Source: Bacillota bacterium (GTDB lineage Bacteria; Bacillota; SHA-98; UBA4971). From it: DNA of 64,000 nucleotides. A program made the translations under genes and the position numbers. The stretch is taken from the NCBI GenBank assembly GCA_012842395.1, contig DUSX01000031.1, forward strand, positions 1-64,000, in the 5' to 3' direction. This document shows positions 34,517 through 43,381 of this stretch, one piece after another; positions within the stretch are counted from its first letter, which is position 1; every line of letters starts with the position of its first letter. Under the pieces are notes generated by a model, which saw nothing but the letters and a program-made list of their open reading frames with translations, had not been told where the DNA came from and did no database searches.

Positions 34517-35284
34517 TTGCTGTATTTCTTGCTGCCCGCTTACAACGAAGAAGGGAACATAGGCCCCCTATTGGACAAGATACGTGCGCTCAGTGGGCAG
34601 CTTCCCCGGTACCGGGTGTTAGTCGTGAACGACGGCAGCACTGATGCTACTATGGAAAGGATACGTGAAAGAGACGGCCTCATGCCTATCGACGTGGTCA
34701 CCCACGAGACCAACCAAGGGCTTCCGGCATCGCTTCGGGACGGGATCGCGGCTTTCCTGGCAGCGGCCTCCAACGAGACGGACGTCCTCGTGACAATGGA
34801 CGCAGACAACACGCATGAACCAGGCCTTGTCCCTCAAATGCTCGGTAACCTTCAGCCTCCTCATGATGCCGACATAGTCATCGCATCCCGCTATCAGAGG
34901 GGAGGGCAGGAGATCGGCCTCTCGTTGCCGAGGCGCGTCATGAGCCGGACCGTCAATCTAATGTTGAAGGCGTTCTTCGATATCCCGGGAGTCACTGACT
35001 ATACTTCCGGCTTCAGGGCGTACCGGGCCGAGGCCTTGCGACGCGTTGCTGGAGCGTACGGTCCGCGCCTCATTGAGTCCACCACGTTCAGCGCAACTGC
35101 GGAGCTGCTCTTGAAGCTTCGTAGCGTCGGGGTGAAGGCGCGGGAGGTGCCGCTGGTCCTTCGGTATGATCAAAAGCGCGGTCAAAGCAAGATGAGGGTC
35201 GCGCGAACGATCTTGGATTACTTCCGGATGATGGTTCGGGTGGCCGCCGCTCGGAGGCGTGCCCCAGGGGCGACCGGGAGATGA
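34517..35284 (+). CDS. Family 2 glycosyltransferase (polyprenyl-phosphate sugar synthase type)
   Basis: 255 residues from a TTG at 34517 with AGGTGA 7 bases upstream. PAYNEEGNI, VVNDGSTDAT, VTMDADNTHEP (metal-binding DAD-type motif) and the C-terminal QKRGQSKM match dolichyl-phosphate-mannose synthase-like enzymes. It lacks C-terminal membrane helices. It probably transfers a hexose from a nucleotide sugar to a polyprenyl phosphate, to be used by the transferase at 36560. Overlaps the next gene by 4 bases. Confidence 0.88.
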   Translation: MLYFLLPAYNEEGNIGPLLDKIRALSGQLPRYRVLVVNDGSTDATMERIRERDGLMPIDVVTHETNQGLPASLRDGIAAFLAAASNETDVLVTMDADNTHEPGLVPQMLGNLQPPHDADIVIASRYQRGGQEIGLSLPRRVMSRTVNLMLKAFFDIPGVTDYTSGFRAYRAEALRRVAGAYGPRLIESTTFSATAELLLKLRSVGVKAREVPLVLRYDQKRGQSKMRVARTILDYFRMMVRVAAARRRAPGATGR

Positions 35285-36318
35285 GGCGGAGAATGAGAAA
35301 CCCCACGCGTTACGCGCTGCACGCCATCGGGCTCGCGGCGCTCGTGTACTTCTTGATGACCCTAGACTGGCCGGCTTTACGGCAGGGCGTGGGGCGGGTC
35401 GACCTGTTCTTCCTCGTCGGGGCCGTGTCAGCCTCGCTTGTCAACATCGCTACGAAGGCCATACGCTGGCAGCGCTTGATTCGGTCCGCGACCTCCGTGC
35501 GGATATCGTTCATGCTGTCGGTGGGCTCGATCTACGCCGGGGTGGCGTCGTCAAGCCTAGTCCCGGGCAAGGCGATCGACGTGGCTAAACCTCTGATACT
35601 AAAGCGGTTCCACCATATCCCGCTCGCCCCGTCGACCACGGCTATGTTGGTCGAGCGAGCACTGGACATGCTGAGCGTCGCCATCATCTTCTTGATCGCC
35701 CTCGCCATCCGACCTCTTGCTGTTGGCCCGGCTGTTCGCGTGCTGGCCGGGTTGGCGACGGCGCTTCTGGTGTTTCTTGCCGCCGCCTTGGCATTTCCAG
35801 GTGCGTTCTTGCGCGGGGTCAAGCGCGTCGTGGAGGCATTGCCGATCCCGCCGCGTTTTGAGACTCCGATACAGAGTGTGATGGCGAGCTCTGGAACGAG
35901 CTTACTCGCGTGGTGTCGACGCGAGAACTTCTGGTCGCTCTTGGGCCTGTCCCTGCTTTCGCTTGGGGCTGAGGTAGTAAGGTTCTACTGCGTTTTCCGG
36001 AGTGTGGGTCTGACGGTGGCACCGTGGGGCCTCACGATAGGATATATGGCCTCGATCCTTGTGGCGGTCGCGTCCTTTATACCCGGCGGGATTGGTGTCA
36101 CAGAGTCCTTCCAAGCTGCTTTCGTTAGGCTTTTTGTCATTGGGGAGGCTGCGACGGGAGTGGAACGGGGGGCGGTGCTTCTGGATCGGGCGCTTTCGTA
36201 TTACCTCGTGGTCCTTATTGGTGCAGCCTTTCTCCTGTGGTGTCAGCACGGTCTTGAGCGACGGGAGCTTTCGGCGGTGAGCTCGGGTGCTGCGAGCGAC
36301 GGGAGCCTTCGGCGGTAG
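35281..36318 (+). CDS. LPG synthase TM/UPF0104-type membrane protein
   Basis: 345 residues with about 8 membrane helices and the family segments IRWQRLIRSA, SSSLVPGKAIDVAKP, TAMLVERALDMLSV and SFIPGGIGVTESFQAAF. Such proteins act as lipid flippases or lysyl transfer membrane domains. Between a polyprenyl-sugar synthase and a PMT-type transferase it may move the lipid-linked sugar across the membrane. The last 20 codons lie in a 38-bp tandem duplication that also supplies the stop. Confidence 0.82.
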   Translation: MRRRMRNPTRYALHAIGLAALVYFLMTLDWPALRQGVGRVDLFFLVGAVSASLVNIATKAIRWQRLIRSATSVRISFMLSVGSIYAGVASSSLVPGKAIDVAKPLILKRFHHIPLAPSTTAMLVERALDMLSVAIIFLIALAIRPLAVGPAVRVLAGLATALLVFLAAALAFPGAFLRGVKRVVEALPIPPRFETPIQSVMASSGTSLLAWCRRENFWSLLGLSLLSLGAEVVRFYCVFRSVGLTVAPWGLTIGYMASILVAVASFIPGGIGVTESFQAAFVRLFVIGEAATGVERGAVLLDRALSYYLVVLIGAAFLLWCQHGLERRELSAVSSGAASDGSLRR

Positions 36319-36331
36319 ACTCGGGCGCCGG
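36256..36331. repeat. 38-bp tandem duplication at a gene's 3' end
   Basis: Two copies (36256-36293, 36294-36331), about 31 of 38 bases identical, start GAGCGACGGGAGC. The stop codon TAG at 36316 lies in the second copy and arises from bases that differ from copy one, so the duplication set the present C-terminus. A third, partial copy begins AAGCGACG. Confidence 0.7.
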
Positions 36332-36559
36332 AAGCGACGCAGGCGGTTGCGCGGTCAATAGGTTCAAAAGGGTCATTGGCTACGTGCCAAACGGCCGGAA
36401 TCGATGCTTCGCCTCCACCCGCCTTCGTGTGCTTTCACTCGCCTTCACTCGTTGTCACTCGCTGTCGCTCGTTGTGGTCGACTATGACTCGTTTGTTGCT
36501 CACTGCTGCTCACTGTCGCTTACTATCACTCAGGCGAGGCGCGCAAGGGGTGGACGAAC
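36319..36559. repeat. Gap with degenerate CACTCGCTGTCGCTCG repeats
   Basis: From 36431 to 36532 the sequence is a run of variants of CACTCGYTGTC. It has no ORF and looks like a slippage-prone simple repeat ahead of the PMT-type gene. Confidence 0.5.
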
Positions 36560-38263
36560 ATGAACGGAAATTCGAGGAAGACCGCCGCCGCAGACATGCT
36601 CCTCGTACTAGCCTTTGGAGCGATCATGTACCTCCCGTGGCTCAACCTCCCGGTCACAGATGCGGATACGGCGTACTACACCGGTGCTGCGCGCGGTGTG
36701 GTTAACTCCGGGGACTGGATGACCATACGAGGCTCAGGAGGCGACCTGCTGGATAAGCCGCCGTTGTCAATATGGCCAATAGCCTTATCGTACCGTCTTT
36801 GGGGTGAATCCGACTGGTCGACGCGTTTGTGGCAGGTAGCATTGTCCATCGGGATCCTTGTCCTTACCTACTTGTCCGGACGGCGGTTTTTCGCTCGCGA
36901 GCAATGCCTGCTTGCCACATTGATCCTCGGCACGAGCTTGCTCTTCGCTTACTGCACGATGGTGGTGCAGCAGGACATCCTGAACCTGTTCACATATGCC
37001 CTCTTCTTCTATGCTTTCGCGCTCTTCTGGCAGACTCACAGTGCAGCCGCTTACTACCTTGCCTGGCTGGCTCTCTCGCTGTCGTTTATGAATCGATGGC
37101 ATATTGCCTTGGTCATCCCGGCGGGCGTGGTTCTGGCATGCGTGATTGCCGTCCGAATGCTCGGGAGGGACGACTTCCGGATCGCGACCCTATTCGGCTC
37201 ATGGCGGTCCGCGCTGTGGCGCACCTCATTTGGCTTAGCCATCTTCGCTGTCGTAGGCGGGACGTGGTATGTCTATGAGTACCTGCATCTAGGCCGTCCC
37301 TTCCTCGACCTTTTCTTCGGTAGACGCAACTTGGCATTCCTGCAGGCGCCGGGCGGGAGGCCGCTCTCATGGCTGAGCGTCACGTACCTGCCTCAATTGC
37401 TCCTCGCGACGGTTCCGTGGGTGGTATTCCTCCCGGACGCCGTGGCCACCGGCATAGACGGGCTACGGAGCGCCCGCCGGGCGCGGCGTACGCGCGAGGT
37501 GGACGGCCTTCTCTTCTCATCGCTATGGTGCCTCGTTGCCTTCTTTGTGCCCCACGTGAGCGCCTGGCGTGTGATCCGGTACCTTCTTCCCGTGCTGCCA
37601 CCATTATCCATGCTGACCGCTGTCAGTGTGACGCGCAAGTTGCAGGAGGGCAAACGCTTTGCGGTGTCAGCTGCGCTCGGCGCGGTGATAACCGCCGTGT
37701 TCGTTGCGATCGACGCGTATCTTCTTTTCGAGTCGCTGGACGCCACCATGAGACCATATAGAGGCCTCGTCCTACCGTTCCTGCTGATGTCCACCGTGGC
37801 TTTCGCCGCCTTCACTGTGGCCGCGCTATGGCGCCGTGAGCGCCTTGCCATCGTGGCGATGGTCATCCTTGCTGTGGCGAGCTATAGTACACTTTTCGCA
37901 AGCGTGAGCTATAAGTGGGACCAGGTCTCGCCGTGGCGTTCCTTCGGCCTCGCGACCAGGGCCATGCTTCAGCCGGACACGCAACTCGCATGGTACAGGA
38001 CCAGCGGCATGCTCCCGTACGGGGTCCCAGGCGAGGCCGAGAGGGTCGTTTACGAGCATTACGCGGGCCGATCCGTGCCCTTCCTCGGAGATCCGAGCGA
38101 ACTTCGCGACCTCGTGGCACAAGGGCCCGCGCTCATCGTGATGAGGGACGAGACACTCCTCAGCCTATTGGATACTTGTCCAGGGATCGATCTCAAGAAG
38201 ATACAAACCCATTCCACAGGATGGGTGCTTGTCCTCGCGAACTCAGAGGCGAGATCGCGCTAG
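36560..38263 (+). CDS. ArnT/PMT-type glycosyltransferase (GT39/GT83-like)
   Basis: 567 residues, about 11-12 membrane helices. The first outer loop has TDADTAYYTGAARG with the acidic pair expected of GT-C enzymes, and DKPPLSIWPIALSYRLWG is the ArnT/PMT hallmark. The C-terminal 120 residues form a soluble domain. Uses polyprenyl-phosphate sugar to glycosylate lipid or protein outside the membrane. AAGGGG lies before the ATG. Its end overlaps the convergent SDR gene by 4 bases. Confidence 0.88.
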   Translation: MNGNSRKTAAADMLLVLAFGAIMYLPWLNLPVTDADTAYYTGAARGVVNSGDWMTIRGSGGDLLDKPPLSIWPIALSYRLWGESDWSTRLWQVALSIGILVLTYLSGRRFFAREQCLLATLILGTSLLFAYCTMVVQQDILNLFTYALFFYAFALFWQTHSAAAYYLAWLALSLSFMNRWHIALVIPAGVVLACVIAVRMLGRDDFRIATLFGSWRSALWRTSFGLAIFAVVGGTWYVYEYLHLGRPFLDLFFGRRNLAFLQAPGGRPLSWLSVTYLPQLLLATVPWVVFLPDAVATGIDGLRSARRARRTREVDGLLFSSLWCLVAFFVPHVSAWRVIRYLLPVLPPLSMLTAVSVTRKLQEGKRFAVSAALGAVITAVFVAIDAYLLFESLDATMRPYRGLVLPFLLMSTVAFAAFTVAALWRRERLAIVAMVILAVASYSTLFASVSYKWDQVSPWRSFGLATRAMLQPDTQLAWYRTSGMLPYGVPGEAERVVYEHYAGRSVPFLGDPSELRDLVAQGPALIVMRDETLLSLLDTCPGIDLKKIQTHSTGWVLVLANSEARSR

Positions 38264-38991
38264 TCCATGAGAAAGCCCCCGTTCACGTCGATTATCTCAC
38301 CGGTGATGAAGTCGGCTCCGGGTGACAGGAGAAACCGTACCACTGCCGCGACTTCCTCGGGCTTTCCGAGTCGCCCCAGGGGAATGGCCTGGACGATGCT
38401 CTTCCTCTTTTCTTCTGACCACTCAGCGCTCATCTCCGTTGCGATGGCGTGCGGGGCCACGCCGTTGACGGTCACGCCGTATGGCGCCATTTCCCTTGCG
38501 AAGGTCTTCGTCAACGCATCGAGGGCGGCCTTGGATGGGCCGTAACCCGGCGCGGATGTGATGTCGCCCATCTTGCCTGCGACCGATGAGACGTTGACGA
38601 TCTTGCCCTTTCTCTGGCGCTTCATAACGTTCGCCACGTGTTTGCAGAAAAGGAAAGCGCCGCGCACGTTCACGGCAAAGACCGCGTCCCAATCAGCCGT
38701 CTTGATTTCCTCGCCCATTCGCCGCCTGATGATGCCAGCGTTGTTGACGAGCGCGTCTATCCTCTCGTATGCCGCGCAAGTGTCGCGCACGACCCGTTCC
38801 ACGTCACTCTCTTCAGCAACGTTACACCGCTGAAACGCCACCCGCCCCGGGCGCTCGGCTTCCAGAGCCCGCCCTCGCTCGACGTTAACGTCGCACGCCA
38901 CCACAAGATAGCCTTCTTCAGCCAAAGCCATAGTGATGGCGCGACCGATGCCGGCCACACCCCCGGTAACGATAGCTACACCCTTCTCCAT
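38260..38991 (-). CDS. Short-chain dehydrogenase/reductase
   Basis: 243 residues. TGGVAGIGRA is the NAD-binding turn, NNAG is present, and the catalytic Ser (VNVSSVAG), Tyr and Lys (YGPSKAA) are intact. GGAGGTAAG lies before the ATG. It is last in the minus-strand transketolase-TRAP operon, 30 bases after dctM, and probably oxidises the imported polyol or hydroxy acid. Substrate unknown. Confidence 0.88.
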   Translation of the reverse strand: MEKGVAIVTGGVAGIGRAITMALAEEGYLVVACDVNVERGRALEAERPGRVAFQRCNVAEESDVERVVRDTCAAYERIDALVNNAGIIRRRMGEEIKTADWDAVFAVNVRGAFLFCKHVANVMKRQRKGKIVNVSSVAGKMGDITSAPGYGPSKAALDALTKTFAREMAPYGVTVNGVAPHAIATEMSAEWSEEKRKSIVQAIPLGRLGKPEEVAAVVRFLLSPGADFITGEIIDVNGGFLMD

Positions 38992-39021
38992 CCTATCTTA
39001 CCTCCGCATCTTGTCTCGGTG

Positions 39022-40302
39022 CTAACCGAATATCGCGTTAGGGATGAACGTCACCAGCGGCGGAAAGAGGTACATGGCAAGTATCACCAGGAGCACCGCC
39101 AGTGCGAACGGCCATCCCTCCCTCACGAAGTCCTCCACGGAACACTCCATGATGGAGCATACGGAGTACATCGCCAAACCCACCGGCGGGGTGAGCAACC
39201 CGAAGGCGCAGCTTATCACCATGAGTACTCCGAAGTACACGGGATCGACGCCCACTCCCTTTATGACAGGCACGAGAATGGACGTGAGGAGCAGGATCAT
39301 GACGGTGGAGTCGACGAACATGCCGAGGAAAATCAGGAAAAGCGCGATGATGGCGATGATGATCTTCGGGTTGCGGCTGATGCCCAGTAAGAGCTGAGAG
39401 AGCGCCTGGGGCACCATCTCCCAGGTCATCGCGTAGCTGATGAGCGAAGAAAGCGCGATGAGGAACATCACCATGCCGACGTCCATGATGGTCAGCCTCA
39501 CCGCGCGCTTGAACCCTTCCCACGTCATCTCGCGGTACGCGACCAGCCCGACCACCATCGCGTACACGGCCGCCGCGGCCCCGGCCTCCGACGGGACAAG
39601 CAGCCCGAAGCGGAGAGTCACCAGAAGCAGGAACGGGAAGAGAATGGCCCATAGGGTATGCGCGAAAGTCGGCAGGATCTCGCCGAGGGGGGCCATTTTC
39701 GGCCTCTCGGGCATGTATTTCCTGCGGCGGGCGGTAATTGCCACCGCGGTGGCGAGAAAGACCGACATCAGAAGACCCGGTCCTATCCCGCCTGCGAGCA
39801 GGCGCCCGATGGAGACCTCTCCGATGGTCCCATAGAGCACCAGGCCGATGCTGGGCGGGATGGCGATCGTGATGAGCGCTGTGAAGCCGTGAACGGCCGC
39901 CGAATACGCCCGCGAGTAGCCCCGGCTCGTCATCGTCGGGCCGAGGATGCGGGCTTCCATGGAGGCGTCCGCGATGGCCGAGCCGCACACTCCGCCCATT
40001 AGCGTGCTCAACACCACGCTCACCTGCGCGAGGCTACCGTACATGTGTCCGGCCAACGTTGTGGCGAACTTGACCAGCCGTTTCGTGATGCCGGTCTCGT
40101 TCATGAGGTTGCCAGCGAAGATGAACATGGGAATGGCGAGCAGCGCGAAATTCTGCGTCTCGGAGAGGATACGCTGCACCGGCATTGTGAGAGGCAGGCT
40201 CGGCTGCTGGAGAAAGAAGATGAATCCGGAAATGCCTATGGCAAAGACCACGGGCATCCCTAGAATGAGTAATGCCACAAACACGATCAAGACCCACGTC
40301 AT
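39022..40302 (-). CDS. dctM: TRAP transporter large permease DctM
   Basis: 426 residues, about 12 helices. PVVFAIGISGFIFF, AIPMFIFAGNLMNETGITKRL and GGVCGSAIADASMEARILGP are classic DctM segments, the second near the sodium site. AAGGGGAGGG precedes the ATG. Forms the channel part of a sodium-dependent secondary importer together with DctQ; DctP delivers the substrate. Confidence 0.95.
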   Translation of the reverse strand: MTWVLIVFVALLILGMPVVFAIGISGFIFFLQQPSLPLTMPVQRILSETQNFALLAIPMFIFAGNLMNETGITKRLVKFATTLAGHMYGSLAQVSVVLSTLMGGVCGSAIADASMEARILGPTMTSRGYSRAYSAAVHGFTALITIAIPPSIGLVLYGTIGEVSIGRLLAGGIGPGLLMSVFLATAVAITARRRKYMPERPKMAPLGEILPTFAHTLWAILFPFLLLVTLRFGLLVPSEAGAAAAVYAMVVGLVAYREMTWEGFKRAVRLTIMDVGMVMFLIALSSLISYAMTWEMVPQALSQLLLGISRNPKIIIAIIALFLIFLGMFVDSTVMILLLTSILVPVIKGVGVDPVYFGVLMVISCAFGLLTPPVGLAMYSVCSIMECSVEDFVREGWPFALAVLLVILAMYLFPPLVTFIPNAIFG

Positions 40303-40326
40303 ATGTGTCCCTCCCCTTAGGCAGCG

Positions 40327-40863
40327 CTAAGCCTCAAGAGCGCGGGTGTCGTCCTCTCCGGAGCTTGCGGAGGCGGCCGTGCGGCGATGGTCTGCGACGA
40401 TTCGTCCGATCTTGAGTACCGTGGTGATGAGAAGCAGCGCGCTGCCCACAGGCACGCTTAGCGTGACCCAGGTGTAACTGAATCCCGGGATGCCCTGGAA
40501 TGTCCGGAACCTCGTCAGATAAGACATCCAAACCCCGTATACGATGAGAAAGATCAAGAACGCGGCGATGATGAGGTGGTTCAGGATGTTGATGTAGAAC
40601 TGGACCTTCTTCGGCAGCCGATTGACGAACAAGTCTACGCTAACATGGCGGTCTTCTCGCATGGCGGCGTCGGCACTGAAAAAGACCGCCCAAGCAAAAA
40701 GAAAGGTGGCCATGTCCATCCCCCAGGCGAGCGGGCGCCCGACACCCCTGGCCACCGCGGCCCCGAATATGAGGACGAGGATCGCCACGAGGAGAATTCC
40801 GGCAATGGCCTCCTCGGCCCGGCAAATGGCGTCGTAAACTCGTCTCACTCTGGACACACACAT
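40327..40863 (-). CDS. dctQ: TRAP transporter small permease DctQ
   Basis: 178 residues with four helices. GRPLAWGMDMATFLFAWAVF and REDRHVSVDLFVNRLP are the conserved DctQ stretches. A GAGGGGGG stands directly before ATG 40863; GTG 40857 has better spacing and is an equal candidate. A longer ORF up to 40968 is low-complexity and unlikely. Confidence 0.9.
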   Translation of the reverse strand: MCVSRVRRVYDAICRAEEAIAGILLVAILVLIFGAAVARGVGRPLAWGMDMATFLFAWAVFFSADAAMREDRHVSVDLFVNRLPKKVQFYINILNHLIIAAFLIFLIVYGVWMSYLTRFRTFQGIPGFSYTWVTLSVPVGSALLLITTVLKIGRIVADHRRTAASASSGEDDTRALEA

Positions 40864-40996
40864 CCCCCCTCGGCGAAGGCCGGGTCCTGCCCGGACGTTT
40901 CCCGTTATGCCGAGCCCCCGGCCCGCCACCGGCACGGGGCGCGGACCGGGGGCCGGTCGCCGGTTCAACCGGCCATTTGCTCCGCGGACCTCTTCC

Positions 40997-41983
40997 CTAC
41001 TTGCCGAGCTCCTTGTATATCGCGTCCCTGACTCCGACGAGATTCATCTTTTGATATGCGGCCTCGCCGGCCTTCTTGAAGGCGTTTATGTCCACGTCCT
41101 TAATGATGACCATACCTTTCTCCTGAACCTGTTTCCTGACCTTGTCAGTATTCTCCTGGATCAGGTAGGAGGTCTCGAGACCCGCCCTGTCGCACTCCTC
41201 GACGAGTATCTTCTGATACTCCTTGGGGAGCCTGTTGAACCAATCCGAGCTGACTACAATGAAGTTGATGAGCAGGAAATGCCCGGTCTCGTCTACATAC
41301 TTGAGAACCTCGTACAGGCTTCCGTCCATGATGTTGTCGTAAACCAGTTCCACCCCGTCGATGGCACCCTGCTGCAGGGCGGTGTACATCTCGCCGAAGG
41401 CCATGGCGGTAGGCGTCGCACCCAAAGCCCTGACCCCCTCCTGCCAGATCGGGGCCGGGGCGGTCCTTATTCGCAGGCCCTTCAGATCCTCGGGCTTCCG
41501 GATAGGTTTATTGGTCATGAAATGACGGAACCCCTGGACCCACTGGATCGAAAGCACCTGGAACCCGTACTTCTTCGCGAGCTCGTCGATCCACTTCTTG
41601 ACCGTGGGTAGCTGGCTGAGCTTGACCACATCCTCGATGCTGTTCACAAAGTAGGGGGCGTTCAGAACGGCGATGTCGGGAATGTAGTTGCCCATCCGGG
41701 CCGCGTCGGTATTCTGACCTACCGGAACGCCCTGGCGGATTTGCTCCAGGATGTCCTCTTCGACGCCCAACGCAGCGCTATGGAACACGAGGATCTGAAG
41801 GTCGCCCTTGGTCCGTTCGGCCACTCGCTGGGCCCACTTCTGGAATCCCGCGTGGTACGGATGGTTCGGGCCCAGGACATGGTTGAAGCGGAGAGTATAG
41901 GTTGGCTGGGCGGCGCGTGTAACCGGCGGGGACAAAGCTACAGCCAGCATAATGAGTATGCAGATGCCCAGAAGCCTTCTCAT
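40997..41983 (-). CDS. dctP: TRAP transporter substrate-binding protein DctP
   Basis: 328 residues from ATG 41983, which has GAGGAGG in front. Signal peptide 1-24 ends near TRAAQ with no lipobox. NHVLGPNHPYHAGFQKWA, the carboxylate-binding Arg in GLRIRTAPAP and FGEMYTALQQGAIDGVE are family hallmarks. The Arg suggests that the ligand carries a carboxylate or other acid group. First gene of the transporter part, after a 345-base gap from the transketolase genes. Confidence 0.93.
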   Translation of the reverse strand: MRRLLGICILIMLAVALSPPVTRAAQPTYTLRFNHVLGPNHPYHAGFQKWAQRVAERTKGDLQILVFHSAALGVEEDILEQIRQGVPVGQNTDAARMGNYIPDIAVLNAPYFVNSIEDVVKLSQLPTVKKWIDELAKKYGFQVLSIQWVQGFRHFMTNKPIRKPEDLKGLRIRTAPAPIWQEGVRALGATPTAMAFGEMYTALQQGAIDGVELVYDNIMDGSLYEVLKYVDETGHFLLINFIVVSSDWFNRLPKEYQKILVEECDRAGLETSYLIQENTDKVRKQVQEKGMVIIKDVDINAFKKAGEAAYQKMNLVGVRDAIYKELGK

Positions 41984-42328
41984 CGTTCGCAACCTCCTCG
42001 CTCGTCTATTAGCAGGCGTCCTCACGTGTTGACCCGACGACCGCGTCACGGTGAGACTGGCGACATCACCATGTCATGTGTGCTCTTGCGTTCTACGCTG
42101 CGACCACCTCCCGCACGAACATTTCCTACCTCCTCGTGTCGTCCCCTAAGTGAGCGCGCGTTAGTCTTTACCCTATTTCCGGCGGTTGCCGGATCGCCGG
42201 TGTTTGCGCTCGGGACGGCGCCCCAAGCGGAGCGGGGCACGCTTCGCCAGGATCCGGCCCGTCGGGCCAGTGGCCGGATCCTGGCACCCCTCGTGCAATC
42301 ACCGACAACCCATCCCAATGAGCGGACT
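41984..42328. other. Leader region upstream of dctP
   Basis: 345 bases in the minus-strand operon between the transketolase C-half and dctP. It holds a strong hairpin (42246-42285) and half of a duplicated element. No -24/-12 or good sigma-A promoter was found. Confidence 0.45.
42246..42285. terminator. 14-bp hairpin GCCAGGATCCGGCC/GGCCGGATCCTGGC
   Basis: Perfect 14-bp arms (42246-42259, 42272-42285) with a 12-base loop. It could lower read-through from transketolase into dctP or block exonucleases. There is no T-run, so it is not a classic terminator. Its left arm belongs to the GGATCCGG/GGACCGGG repeat family. Confidence 0.55.
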
Positions 42329-43381
42329 TCAGCTCGTCGTCGCCGTCGTCGACGCGGCCACCGCGCCGCGACTGCGACCGCAACCACGGCTCTCTTTTGC
42401 AGCGAGGGCCTCTAGACAGGCCTTGGCCACGTCATCGGCGGTGAGCCGATACTTGCGAGCGAGGTCTGCATCTGCCCCTGACTCGGCAAACACGTCGCGG
42501 ATGCCCACCCTTTTCAGCGGAACGGGGTACTTTTCGCCGAGCACTTCCGCGCACGCTCCACCGAGACCCCCGATAATGCTGTGGTTTTCGACGGTCACGA
42601 CCGCTCCCGTGTCCGTCGCGGCCTTGACAATGCCCTCTTCATCGATCGGTTTGAGGCAGGATACCGCGACAACCCTTGCAACCACGCCTCTTTCACGGAG
42701 CACCTCGCGTGCGGCTAGAGCGGTGTGAACCATCGTGCCCATCGCGATGATTGCCGCGTCGTGGCCATCCGCGAGGGTCCTGGCCCTCATAAACGGTGGA
42801 CGACCGTTCGCGTCGCCATCGCCTTCCCCCCAGGCGCCTGCCTGCCCCACCATATGGCTGGGGAGCACCGGGTAGGCGTCGCGCGCTATCCGGAGGTACA
42901 CGGGGCCCGGGATCTGCGCCGCGTACCTCGTGGCAAGCGCTGCTTCCCTCGCGTCAACGGGCTCGATCACGGTCATGTTTGGGAGCGCCCGCATGAGCGC
43001 CAGATCCTCGATGGCTTGATGCGTCGCGCCGGTCTTCCCCGTGAACAGGCCCGTATAGGCGCCGCACATTTTGACGTTGAGCCTCGGATACGCCACGGAG
43101 ATACTGACCTGGTCGTACACCCGCTTGCTAGCGAACACGCAAAACGTTGTGACGAAAGGAACAAATCCAGTAGTGGCGAGGCCTGCCGCCACCCCCACCA
43201 TGTTCTGCTCGGCGATCCCACACTCGATGAACCGTCCGGGAAACTCCCTTCCAAACCTGCTAGTCCGGGTCGGTTCCGCGAGGTCCGCATCCAGTACTAC
43301 GACCCGTGGGTCGCTTCTCCCGAGTTCGACAAGGGCACTGCCGAACGCGTCGCGGATGGACTCGCAAACGGCGCTGCTCAT
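42329..43381 (-). CDS. Transketolase, C-terminal half subunit
   Basis: 350 residues. The PYR domain has catalytic Glu58 in CGIAEQNMVGVAAGLA, which protonates thiamine diphosphate, then the transketolase C-terminal domain with GGLGGACAEVL. The C-terminal 20 residues are Ser/Ala/Thr-rich and not conserved. GGAGGTGA precedes ATG 43381 and the gene overlaps the N-half by 4 bases. Together they make a split transketolase, common in anaerobes for secondary sugar pathways. Confidence 0.9.
   Translation of the reverse strand: MSSAVCESIRDAFGSALVELGRSDPRVVVLDADLAEPTRTSRFGREFPGRFIECGIAEQNMVGVAAGLATTGFVPFVTTFCVFASKRVYDQVSISVAYPRLNVKMCGAYTGLFTGKTGATHQAIEDLALMRALPNMTVIEPVDAREAALATRYAAQIPGPVYLRIARDAYPVLPSHMVGQAGAWGEGDGDANGRPPFMRARTLADGHDAAIIAMGTMVHTALAAREVLRERGVVARVVAVSCLKPIDEEGIVKAATDTGAVVTVENHSIIGGLGGACAEVLGEKYPVPLKRVGIRDVFAESGADADLARKYRLTADDVAKACLEALAAKESRGCGRSRGAVAASTTATTS

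Noticed and set aside
33853-34644. Overlapping plus-strand ORFs before the glycosyltransferase
   Set aside because: Ser/Pro/Arg-rich translations without family pattern; the second ORF runs into the start of a well-supported gene in another frame.
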